DNA of 64,000 nucleotides from Planifilum fimeticola (lineage in GTDB: Bacteria > Bacillota > Bacilli > Thermoactinomycetales > DSM-44946), in contig NZ_PVNE01000020.1 in NCBI RefSeq assembly GCF_003001905.1, positions 1-64,000 on the forward strand, in the 5' to 3' direction. The position numbers and the translations under genes were made by a program. The notes beneath the pieces were generated by a model, which did no database searches, was not told the origin of the DNA, and saw only the letters and a program-made list of their open reading frames with translations. How positions within the stretch are numbered: position 1 is the stretch's first letter; the number at the start of each line of letters is the position of its first letter. Below, in pieces: positions 9,129 through 16,643 of this stretch.

Positions 9129-9689
9129 GTGAAACGGGCGCTGTTGGTCATCGATGTTCAGAACGAGTATTTCACCGGACGGTTGCCGGTGACGTACCCG
9201 GAGGGGAGTCTCGACCGCATTTTGGAAGTTATGGACGCCTCATCGGAGGAGGGAATTCCGGTGGTGGTGATCCGTCATACGTCACCGGTGGAAGGCTCCG
9301 GGGTGTTCCGGAAGGGGACGGAGGAGTGGAAGCTTCATCCGGAAGTGGCGAAACGCCGCCGGGATCTCCTGGTGGACAAACGTCTGCCCGGTAGCTTTAC
9401 GGGAACCGGATTGGAGGAATGGTTGAAGAATAACGGTGTGGACACGGTGACGATCGCCGGGTATATGACGCACATGTGCTGCGATTCCACGGCAAAGCAG
9501 GCATACCATCGCGGTTTCGCCGTGGAGTTTTTGTCCGACGCCACCGGAACCCTTGACGTGACCAACCAGGCGGGCTCCGTCTCCGCAGAGGAGATGCACC
9601 GGGCGGTTCTGGTCGGCCAAGCGGCGCGGTTCAGCCAAGTGATCACCGCCGGAGAGTGGATTCGCCGCATGCGTAACGGCTCTGAATGA
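9129..9689 (+). CDS. Isochorismatase-family cysteine hydrolase
   Basis: The 186-residue protein has the fold and triad of the isochorismatase/nicotinamidase family: Asp in ALLVIDVQNEYF near residue 9, Lys in LLVDKRLPGSF, and Cys in GYMTHMCCDSTAKQA near residue 118. The start is GTG at 9129, eight bases after AAGGAGG; the longer upstream frame is not supported. The substrate cannot be told from motifs: nicotinamide, ureidoacrylate or isochorismate-like amides are all possible. The 24-bp hairpin directly before the ribosome site suggests translational control. Confidence 0.85.
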   Translation: MKRALLVIDVQNEYFTGRLPVTYPEGSLDRILEVMDASSEEGIPVVVIRHTSPVEGSGVFRKGTEEWKLHPEVAKRRRDLLVDKRLPGSFTGTGLEEWLKNNGVDTVTIAGYMTHMCCDSTAKQAYHRGFAVEFLSDATGTLDVTNQAGSVSAEEMHRAVLVGQAARFSQVITAGEWIRRMRNGSE

Positions 9690-9717
9690 GAGTGAGCGTT
9701 TTGGGTACGGCACGGAT

Positions 9718-9765
9718 GGAACGGGGGCTTGTTCACATTTCACATGCCCGTTCCACTTTTCTTTC
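9718..9765 (+). terminator. Terminator after the hydrolase
   Basis: GGAACGGG (9718-9725) pairs with CCCGTTCC (9747-9754) and is followed by ACTTTTCTTT. Confidence 0.6.
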
Positions 9766-9814
9766 GGATGATCGATGCCGGACCCTGAAAACAGCTTATC
9801 AGTGGTGAATTGAT

Positions 9815-10690
9815 TGAGTTATTACCTCGGACCTGGAGTTTTCCGTAGGTCGACTCATCAAAGCGGGTCGGTCGGCGCGATCGGAGGAAGCATTCATGAC
9901 GGTCTCAACTTTACCCCGGGCCTTCTATTCGGATGGATTGCAGGCTTTTCTTTAATGGAGATTTTGCTGACTGCCGGAATGGGCACCATCACTTTCAGTG
10001 TCGTGGCCAAACCCGGAATCGAAAATGATTCTCCGGATCGTCATGTTTGATGATGTGTTCCTGGCTGTTTATCCGTCATTCCGCTCGGGATTGCTCTTAA
10101 GTGAAGCCGCTTCCCTTAGCGGTTTAATTGTATCTGCCCTTCTTGCTCCGGGGTACATGCTGTTGATTTTCCTGTTGGGACAATAATCCGTTCCCTTGAT
10201 CAATCCGGCGTTGAACATCAAATCCAACGAAGTGTCCATGCTTTCTCTGCTGTTCCTGATCGTTGGTTTTTCGGTGGAGTGCTTCTTGTGGGGCTTGTTT
10301 CGGCGGGAACGATACATATGAGGCGCATCGAAAATATGATTTTCTTGTTTCGGGATTTCTTTGGCGCCCTGTTTTTCAACTTCGGTCTCACCATTGATCC
10401 AATGGCATTGAGTGATGCGGCATGGTTGGCCTTGAGTGCCGTCCTGTTTTCGATCATAGGCAACAATGCAGCTGGAATACTGTCAGGCCGAAGTGCTGGA
10501 CTTTCACCAAAGGCGTCGATGAATATCGGGTTGACGATTGTGGCCAGGGGAGGGTTCTCGATCGTCGCGGCCAATCTCGGTGCTGCAACCGGGTTGCTTT
10601 CCATATTGCACCCCTTTGCCCCCTGCATGGGGGGCTTGGGCCGTTGTTGGCGAAGGAATCTCCCCGTATCTGAATCGGTAAGACATCCGG
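9815..10690 (+). pseudogene. Decayed cation/proton antiporter (CPA2, KefB/YjbQ-like)
   Basis: Fragments in shifting frames read like a monovalent cation/proton antiporter. Near 9830 is GLEFSVGRLIKAG-like coding. From 9890 in one frame is LLFGWIAGFSLMEILLTAG, from 10025 in another RIVMFDDVFLAVY, and from 10199 NPALNIKSNEVSMLSLLFL. From 10279 the frame shifts again to FRDFFGALFFNFGLTIDP and NIGLTIVARGGFSIVAANLG, with a scrambled end. At least three frame breaks and missing amino- and carboxy-terminal parts make a working protein unlikely. The boundaries are approximate. Confidence 0.75.
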
Positions 10691-10726
10691 CCTCAGACGC
10701 ACATCCGGCTGACCGTTGAAAAAATG

Positions 10727-10755
10727 TTGACGCCGCGTCTCGGATCTCCTATAAT
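10727..10755 (+). promoter_or_regulatory. Sigma-A promoter of the S-box met operon
   Basis: TTGACG at 10727-10732 and a perfect TATAAT at 10750-10755 are separated by 17 bases. The expected start site is about 40 bases before the S-box aptamer. Confidence 0.85.
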
Positions 10756-10801
10756 AAATGAAAGAATTCTTATGGGAATAACAGGTGAATATGGCGCTGC
10801 G

Positions 10802-10916
10802 CTCTTATCCAGAGTAGGCGGAGGGACTGGCCCGATGAAGCCCGGCAACCTTCTTGCGCTGAGCGAGAAAGGTGCTAATTCCTGCAAAACGGTGAATCCG
10901 TTTTGAGAGATAAGAG
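10802..10916 (+). ncRNA. SAM-I (S-box) riboswitch
   Basis: The P1 arms CTCTTATC (10802-10809) and GATAAGAG (10909-10916) enclose the conserved core: CAGAGTAGGCGGAGGGACTG, GCCCGATGAAGCCCGGCAACC and the AAGGTGCTAATTCCTGC segment. SAM binding stabilises P1 and allows the downstream terminator to form, turning the methionine transporter off. Confidence 0.96.
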
Positions 10917-10941
10917 AGGCGGGAAGAAGATGATCGTTTCA

Positions 10942-10972
10942 TGCCTCTCTGTCTTTTCAGAGGGGCATTTTT
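10942..10972 (+). terminator. S-box-controlled terminator
   Basis: TGCCTCTCTG (10942-10951) pairs with CAGAGGGGCA (10958-10967), followed by TTTTTC. The CCTCTC arm can alternatively pair with the AGAGAGG segment at the 3' side of P1 to form an antiterminator. Confidence 0.88.
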
Positions 10973-11059
10973 CATGGTTTTTTCGGGTGCAACCCCCGCC
11001 GGGCATTGCCATAATTCCTGTTATTCTGATCCAAATACTTGAAAAAGGATGGATGACCC

Positions 11060-11866
11060 GTGAGAAATTTAGTCAAGTCGGTACTGATCGGTGCCCTTTT
11101 GTTTGCGGCGGTCGGCTGCGGCACCGATGCCGGAAAACCGTTGGACGAGCATCGGCTGGTGGTCGGGGTTACGGCAGGCCCCCATGAACAGATCATGGAG
11201 AAGGTCAAAGAGGTGGCGGCCAAGGACGGATTGGACATCGACATCAAGGTGTTCAACGATTATCCGATGGTGAACGTCGCCCTTGCGGAGGGGGAACTCG
11301 ATGTCAATTCCTTTCAGCATGAGCCCTACCTGGAGCAAATGAAAAAGGACAAGAATTTGGACCTGGTGGCGGTTGCCGATACCGTCAACTTTCCGATGGG
11401 GATTTACTCCAACAGGATCAAGGACTTGAAACAGCTGAAAAAAGGGGACAAAATCGGTCTGCCCAATGACCCGACCAACGGGGCGCGCGCGTTGCTCCTG
11501 TTTGACCAGGCCGGGCTGATCAAGTTAAAGAAAGGCATCGGCATCCAAGCGACGGTGAAAGACATCGTGGAAAACCCGTTGGACCTGGAGTTGGTCGAAC
11601 TGGAGGCGGCGCAGATCCCCCGCCAGCTGGATGAATTTGCCGCCGCCGCGATCAATACCAACTTCGCCGTCGAACACGGTTTGTTGCCCACCCGCGACGC
11701 CATTTATATGGAGCCGAAGGATTCCCCCTGGGTGAATGTGCTGGCGGTGCGGACGGAGAACAAGGATGATCCGGTGATCCAGAAGCTGATCAAGGCCTAC
11801 CATTCGGAAGAGGTGAAGCGTTTCGTGGAAGAGACCTTTAAAGGTTCCGTGGTTCCTTCCTGGTAA
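11060..11866 (+). CDS. metQ: Methionine ABC transporter substrate-binding lipoprotein
   Basis: The 268-residue protein has a lipoprotein signal with its modified cysteine in AAVGC (Cys20) and a NlpA/MetQ fold (VVGVTAGPHEQIMEKV, VNSFQHEPYLEQM). It captures methionine outside the membrane and delivers it to MetNI. The start is GTG at 11060, behind AAAGGATGG. Here metQ comes first, whereas many Bacilli have metN first. The operon is under the S-box, which supports methionine rather than another ligand. Confidence 0.95.
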   Translation: MRNLVKSVLIGALLFAAVGCGTDAGKPLDEHRLVVGVTAGPHEQIMEKVKEVAAKDGLDIDIKVFNDYPMVNVALAEGELDVNSFQHEPYLEQMKKDKNLDLVAVADTVNFPMGIYSNRIKDLKQLKKGDKIGLPNDPTNGARALLLFDQAGLIKLKKGIGIQATVKDIVENPLDLELVELEAAQIPRQLDEFAAAAINTNFAVEHGLLPTRDAIYMEPKDSPWVNVLAVRTENKDDPVIQKLIKAYHSEEVKRFVEETFKGSVVPSW

Positions 11867-11902
11867 CCGGAAAAAATGCCGCTCTTGAAAAGGGGGAGGA
11901 TG

Positions 11903-12940
11903 ATGATTCGGCTGATCAACGTGTCAAAAACCTTTGTCACAAAAAAGGGGAAAGTGGAGGCACTCAAGAATGTTTCCCTCGAACTGAAAAAGGGGGAGAT
12001 CTTCGGCGTAATCGGGCACAGCGGGGCCGGGAAGAGCACGTTGATCCGCTGCATTAATTTGCTGGAGCGTCCCACCTCCGGAACGGTGCTGTGGAACGGG
12101 GTTGATTTGATGTCTCTGTCGCCCAAACAACTGAGGGATGCCCGGCGGAAGATCGGGATGATCTTTCAGGGGTTTCACCTGCTGAAAACAGCAACGGTTT
12201 ATGAAAATGTTGCGATTCCACTGAAACTTTCAGGAGTGCCGAGGGGGAATATCGAGGAGCGGGTGGAAAAATACTTGGACGTTGTCGGACTGGAGGAAAA
12301 GCGCGATGATTATCCGAGTCAGTTGTCGGGCGGACAGAAACAGCGGGTGGCGATTGCCAGGGCGTTGGCGCATGAACCGGAGGTACTTCTGTGCGATGAA
12401 GCGACAAGCGCTCTGGACCCGGAAACCACCGATGCGATCCTTGAACTGCTGTTGAAGATCAATGAGGAATTCGGGATCACCATCCTCCTGATCACCCATG
12501 AAATGAACGTGATTCGAAAAATCTGCGATCGCGTCGCGGTCATGGAAAAGGGGCAAATCGTCGAAACCGGTCCGGTTCTGAAAATCTTCACTTCGCCGGT
12601 CCATGAGACGACGAAAAAATTCGTCAACAGCCTGTTCCATGTCCAATTGCCCCAGGCGCCGTCTCATCGACGGTACGAAACCGGGAGGCTCGTCTCCCTA
12701 TTCGTCCCCTCCTCCGTCGGAGAGACCGTCTTGACGCAGGTGAGCAAGAGGTTTGACGTGTTTCCCCATCTCCTTTCGGGAGGCATTCTTCACCTCAAAA
12801 AAGGAACCCTGGGCAGGTGGGTGGTTCACTTTACAGGGGATGAGGAGGAAATTGAACAAGCGATGCTCTTTTTGCAAAATCAGGGGGGTCGGATCGAAGG
12901 GGTGAATTTGCGTGCAGATTTCAATCGGCGGATTTCTTGA
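11903..12940 (+). CDS. metN: Methionine ABC transporter ATP-binding protein
   Basis: The 345-residue ATPase has Walker A GHSGAGKS near residue 37, the signature LSGGQKQRVAIARAL, Walker B LLCDEATSALDP and the H-loop LLITHEM. A C-terminal NIL domain (about 265-340) senses methionine in this family. Two ATGs, at 11900 and 11903, follow AAAAGGGGGAGG; the second gives the better spacing and the usual MIRLINVSK start. The gene overlaps metI by 29 bases. Confidence 0.95.
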   Translation: MIRLINVSKTFVTKKGKVEALKNVSLELKKGEIFGVIGHSGAGKSTLIRCINLLERPTSGTVLWNGVDLMSLSPKQLRDARRKIGMIFQGFHLLKTATVYENVAIPLKLSGVPRGNIEERVEKYLDVVGLEEKRDDYPSQLSGGQKQRVAIARALAHEPEVLLCDEATSALDPETTDAILELLLKINEEFGITILLITHEMNVIRKICDRVAVMEKGQIVETGPVLKIFTSPVHETTKKFVNSLFHVQLPQAPSHRRYETGRLVSLFVPSSVGETVLTQVSKRFDVFPHLLSGGILHLKKGTLGRWVVHFTGDEEEIEQAMLFLQNQGGRIEGVNLRADFNRRIS

Positions 12941-13586
12941 CCGATGGGGGGATACCCTTTGGGAAGCGACGCTGCAGACGTTTCAAATGGTGGGCATCTC
13001 CCTGTTCTTCTCCGTTGTCATCGGCTTGCCTTTGGGGGTACTGTTGGTTTTGACCCGTCCGGGGAAAAGTTGGTCCAATCCGCTCCTTTACCAGATCCTC
13101 AATTTGATCATCAATATGATCCGTTCCGTTCCCTTTATCATTCTCCTCTTTTTCATCTTGCCGTTTACGAAATTGGTTGCGGGTACCACCATCGGGGTCA
13201 GAGGAGTGATCGTTCCCCTCGTCGTTTACACCGCTCCCTATATCGCCCGATTGATGGAGCAAGCGCTCTTCGAGGTGGATCGCGGAGTGATCGAAGCCTA
13301 CGAAGCGATGGGGATCCGGACCAGAGACATCATCTGGCACGTGATGATTCGCGAGGCGAGGCCTTCCATTGTTTTGGGACTGACCATCGCCACCATCGGT
13401 TTGATCGGAGCCACAGCCATGGCGGGATTGGTCGGCGGAGGAGGACTGGGGGATTTGGCATACCGTTTTGGACATCTGCGATATGAGGCGGACGTTATGT
13501 ATTTTACCGTGGGATTGTTGATCCTGCTGGTTCAAGGATTGCAAACCCTCGGAAACCGGCTTGCGGATTTATTGAAAAAGGATTAA
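12912..13586 (+). CDS. metI: Methionine ABC transporter permease
   Basis: The 224-residue integral membrane protein has five predicted helices and the BPD-type EAA loop EAYEAMGIRTRDIIWHVMIREA that docks on MetN. The GTG at 12912 lies inside the end of metN. It is the last gene of metQ-metN-metI and is followed by a long stem terminator. Confidence 0.95.
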   Translation: MQISIGGFLDRWGDTLWEATLQTFQMVGISLFFSVVIGLPLGVLLVLTRPGKSWSNPLLYQILNLIINMIRSVPFIILLFFILPFTKLVAGTTIGVRGVIVPLVVYTAPYIARLMEQALFEVDRGVIEAYEAMGIRTRDIIWHVMIREARPSIVLGLTIATIGLIGATAMAGLVGGGGLGDLAYRFGHLRYEADVMYFTVGLLILLVQGLQTLGNRLADLLKKD

Positions 13587-13603
13587 TCCCTTTGGCTTCA
13601 GTT

Positions 13604-13642
13604 GCAAAAAGATCTCCTTCCCGGCGGGGGAGATCTTTTTGC
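13604..13642 (+). terminator. Terminator of metQNI
   Basis: A perfect 14-bp stem, 13604-13617 with 13629-13642, has A-rich and T-rich outer ends, so it can act in both directions. Confidence 0.9.
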
Positions 13643-13668
13643 GTACGCAAGGGTTTCGGTTCTCGAGG

Positions 13669-13698
13669 TTGACAAGCCTTTTCCGGTGATAATAGGAT
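13669..13698 (+). promoter_or_regulatory. Likely sigma-A promoter of fadH
   Basis: A perfect TTGACA at 13669 is followed after 18 bases by TAGGAT at 13693-13698 (four of six consensus bases). The -10 assignment is uncertain because TAATAG overlaps it. Confidence 0.5.
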
Positions 13699-13791
13699 GT
13701 TCCTAGGAGACTGAAATTTGAAACAGCGTTGCCGAAAGGGACATCGTTGCGCAAGGGAATCATTTTGAAACATCAGGGCGGGAGGTTAAGC

Positions 13792-14559
13792 ATGAAAGGA
13801 CAAACCGTGATCGTCACCGGCGGGAGCAGCGGGATCGGGAAAGGGATCGCCGCCAGGCTGTGCCGGGACGGAGCCCATGTGGCGATCATCGGCCGGGACG
13901 AGGAGAAGCTGAGCCGGGCCAGGGCGGAAATCGAAACCTTTGACGGCCAAGTGTTGACCATTCCCATGGATGTCCGCAATCCGGATCAGGTGGCGGAGAT
14001 GGTGGAAAAGACCAAGGAGCGGTTCGGCCGGATTGACCATCTGATCAACAATGCGGCGGGCAATTTCATCGTCCATGCGGAGGATTTGTCCATCAACGGA
14101 TGGAATGCGGTGATCAACATCGTGTTGAACGGGACCTGGTACTGTTCCCAGGCGGTGGCGAAGGACTGGATCGCCTCCGGCGGGAAGGGTTCCATCGTCA
14201 ACATCGTCGCCACCTATGCCTGGACGGGGTGCGCCGGCGTGGTTCATTCCGCGGCGGCCAAGGCGGGCGTGCTGGCCATGAGCCAGACCCTGGCGGTGGA
14301 ATGGGGCAGAAAGTACGGAATCCGCGTCAACTGCGTGGCCCCGGGACCGATTGAAAATACCGGCGGAACGGAGAAGCTGATTCTTTCCGACGAGATGAGA
14401 AAGCAGCTGCTCGACCACATCCCCCTCGGCCGGCTGGGACGGGTGGAGGAAGTGGCCGACGTGGTGGCGTTCCTCCTTTCCGACCGGGCCGAGTATATCA
14501 ACGGTGCATGCATCACCGTCGACGCCGGCCTGTGGTTGGCGGGGCGGCGGATGATTTGA
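13792..14559 (+). CDS. fadH: 2,4-dienoyl-CoA reductase (short-chain dehydrogenase)
   Basis: The 255-residue SDR has the dinucleotide motif TGGSSGIGKG at residues 9-18 and the NNAAGNF motif. Instead of the usual Tyr-x3-Lys it has Ser-x3-Lys in VVHSAAAKAG, as in the DECR branch, where Ser and Lys are catalytic. It would reduce 2,4-dienoyl-CoA during beta-oxidation of unsaturated fatty acids. The ATG follows GGGAGGTTAAGC. It is co-transcribed with the next gene, 17 bases downstream. Confidence 0.88.
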   Translation: MKGQTVIVTGGSSGIGKGIAARLCRDGAHVAIIGRDEEKLSRARAEIETFDGQVLTIPMDVRNPDQVAEMVEKTKERFGRIDHLINNAAGNFIVHAEDLSINGWNAVINIVLNGTWYCSQAVAKDWIASGGKGSIVNIVATYAWTGCAGVVHSAAAKAGVLAMSQTLAVEWGRKYGIRVNCVAPGPIENTGGTEKLILSDEMRKQLLDHIPLGRLGRVEEVADVVAFLLSDRAEYINGACITVDAGLWLAGRRMI

Positions 14560-14576
14560 AGGATGGGGGTGATAAG

Positions 14577-15557
14577 ATGCGCGTGCTGGTAACGGGAGGA
14601 ACCGGTTTTGTCGGTCGGAACCTGCTTCACCACTTGCATGAACAGGGTCATGACATCACCCTACTTCACCGTCCCACCTCCAGACTGATCGACTTGCCGG
14701 AAGGAATCCGCCGCGTGACGGGGGAATTGACCCGCCCCGAGACGATCCGCGATGTTTGCAAGGGAATGGACTGGGTTTTTCACGTGGCGGGAGACGTCAC
14801 CTGGGGGAGACGCCTGCGCAAGCGGATGTTTGCCAACAATTTGGAAGCCACCCGAAATCTCCTCGCCGAGGCGGAGCGAAGCGGCGTCAGACGCTTTGTC
14901 TACACCAGTTCCGCGGCCGCCGTCGGACTTCCCGATTCCGAGCAGCTGGCGGATGAGACGTTTCCCTTCAACGGATACGAGCTGAACGTGGGCTATGCCA
15001 TCGCCAAGCGCCAGGCGGAGGAAGCGGTTTTGGACCGGGCGGTGCAGGGATTCCCCGCGGTGGTGGTCAATCCGACGGTCGTCATAGGCATCCGCACCTA
15101 CAGCTCCTCCTTTTTTGCCGCGGTGGCCAAGGGGCGGCTCAGGATCGCACCCGACGGCGGGGTAAACCTGGTCGATGTGGAGGACGTGGCCCGCGGGCAT
15201 TTGCTGGCCGCGGAAAAGGGAAGGGTGGGGGAGCGGTACCTTTTGGGAGGAACCAACCTGTCCTTTCTGGAGGCGTTCCAAAAAATCGCCGAGGCGGGGG
15301 GACATGGGGGGAGGATGCGCCTCCTCCGCAAGCCGGTGGCGATACCCCTTTCGCTGGCGGCGGAGGCGGCGGCGCTGCTGAGCGGCGGGGAGCCCGCCCT
15401 CGCGTGGGATTTGGCGAAGCTTTCCGGGCGGAAGCTCTATTATTCCTCCGACAAGGCCGCGCGGGAGTTGGGTTATTCCCCCACCCCCTTCGAAAAGACG
15501 GTGGAAAAGACGGTGCGGTGGCTGAAGGAACGCTGGAAGTCGGCGGACCGCGGTTGA
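14577..15557 (+). CDS. NAD-dependent epimerase/dehydratase family protein
   Basis: The 326-residue extended SDR has VLVTGGTGFVGRNLL at the amino terminus and a Tyr-x3-Lys pair in VGYAIAKRQAEE, with an upstream TSSAA serine. The SRL and HVAGDVTWG segments resemble the dihydroflavonol-4-reductase/HpnA-like branch. The substrate is unknown. The ATG at 14577 follows GGATGGGGGTGATAAG; the open frame upstream overlaps fadH and lacks a site. Confidence 0.8.
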   Translation: MRVLVTGGTGFVGRNLLHHLHEQGHDITLLHRPTSRLIDLPEGIRRVTGELTRPETIRDVCKGMDWVFHVAGDVTWGRRLRKRMFANNLEATRNLLAEAERSGVRRFVYTSSAAAVGLPDSEQLADETFPFNGYELNVGYAIAKRQAEEAVLDRAVQGFPAVVVNPTVVIGIRTYSSSFFAAVAKGRLRIAPDGGVNLVDVEDVARGHLLAAEKGRVGERYLLGGTNLSFLEAFQKIAEAGGHGGRMRLLRKPVAIPLSLAAEAAALLSGGEPALAWDLAKLSGRKLYYSSDKAARELGYSPTPFEKTVEKTVRWLKERWKSADRG

Positions 15558-15616
15558 GGGGAGACGAACAACCGGCTACAATGGGAGGTGGACATTGACT
15601 TGGAGAGTGACGCGCA

Positions 15617-16450
15617 TTGACGACGGACCAACAGTGGCGCCTGCTTCGCACCGGAAAAAGGAGCGGTGCGGAAAACATGGCCATCGATGAAGCGATTCTC
15701 ATTGCCGGAGGGGAGGGGAAGGCCCCGCCGACGATTCGTTTCTACGGATGGGAACCGCCCACCCTCTCCATCGGATATTTTCAGCGGGCATCCCGCGAAG
15801 TGGATCTTGAGCGGCTGAAGCAGCGGGGGCTCGGATTTGTCCGGCGGCCCACGGGCGGCCGGGCCGTGCTGCATGATCAGGAACTGACCTACAGCGTCAT
15901 CGTCGCGGAAGATGTTCCGGGGATGCCGTCCTCGGTGATTCAGTCCTACCGGGTGATCAGCACGGGACTTCTGGAGGGGTTCCGCCTGCTGGGCCTGGCG
16001 GCGGAGATGGTTTCCCTCGAGGGAAAGTCGGCGCAAAGCGGTTCCCCCGATTCCGCCGCCTGTTTCGATTCCCCCTCCTGGTATGAGTTGGTTGTGGAGG
16101 GGAGGAAGGTGGCGGGGAGCGCCCAGACCCGGCAGCGGGGGATGATCTTGCAGCATGGCTCCATTCTGCTCGATTTGGATGTGGATCTGCTGTTCGATGT
16201 GCTCAGGTTTTCTTCGGAACGGGTCAAGGAGCGGATGAAGCGGACCTTTTTGGGGAAGGCGGCGGCGATCAACCAGCTTCGACGGTCGCCGGTGACCCTG
16301 GAGGAAGCGGAAGAGGCCTTCGTTGAGGGGTTTGCCCGCGGATTGGGCGTCCGACTCGTCGAAGGGGAGCTGACGCCCTATGAACAGAAGTTGGCGGAGG
16401 AGCTGGCGGAAAATCGCTATGCCTCCGATGAATGGAACATGAGGCGCTGA
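15617..16450 (+). CDS. lipM: Octanoyl-[carrier] transferase LipM
   Basis: The 277-residue member of the lipoate-protein ligase fold has RRPTGGRAVLH (residues 76-86), Lys164 in GRKVAGSAQ, and the nucleophile Cys149 in AACFDSPSWYEL that marks LipM. It moves octanoyl from acyl carrier protein to GcvH, the first step of lipoate assembly in Bacillales. A TTG at 15617 follows GGAGAG. In B. subtilis lipM (yqhM) lies next to mntR; here an insertion of about 16 kb separates them. It complements the gcv genes upstream. Confidence 0.9.
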   Translation: MTTDQQWRLLRTGKRSGAENMAIDEAILIAGGEGKAPPTIRFYGWEPPTLSIGYFQRASREVDLERLKQRGLGFVRRPTGGRAVLHDQELTYSVIVAEDVPGMPSSVIQSYRVISTGLLEGFRLLGLAAEMVSLEGKSAQSGSPDSAACFDSPSWYELVVEGRKVAGSAQTRQRGMILQHGSILLDLDVDLLFDVLRFSSERVKERMKRTFLGKAAAINQLRRSPVTLEEAEEAFVEGFARGLGVRLVEGELTPYEQKLAEELAENRYASDEWNMRR

Positions 16451-16469
16451 ACAGGCGACCTGTGCAACC

Positions 16470-16508
16470 AATTCCCGGGAAACGCGCCCTCCCGGGAATT
16501 TGTTTTTA
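16470..16508 (+). terminator. Terminator after lipM
   Basis: AATTCCCGGG (16470-16479) pairs with CCCGGGAATT (16491-16500), followed by TGTTTTTAAG. Confidence 0.85.
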
Positions 16509-16562
16509 AGTAGCGGAGCGCCGGAGATGCCAATCCTTTCCTTTTCAGGGGAGGGTTTGCCC

Positions 16563-16591
16563 TTGATAAGATGGATGATTCAGATTACGAT
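16563..16591 (+). promoter_or_regulatory. Sigma-A promoter of cstA
   Basis: TTGATA (16563-16568) and TACGAT (16586-16591) are separated by 17 bases, about 50 bases before the cstA start. Confidence 0.7.
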
Positions 16592-16643
16592 AAAAATGTG
16601 CAAAAACTCCACTTTCTGAATTGAAGACCAAGGGGGGTCAAGA

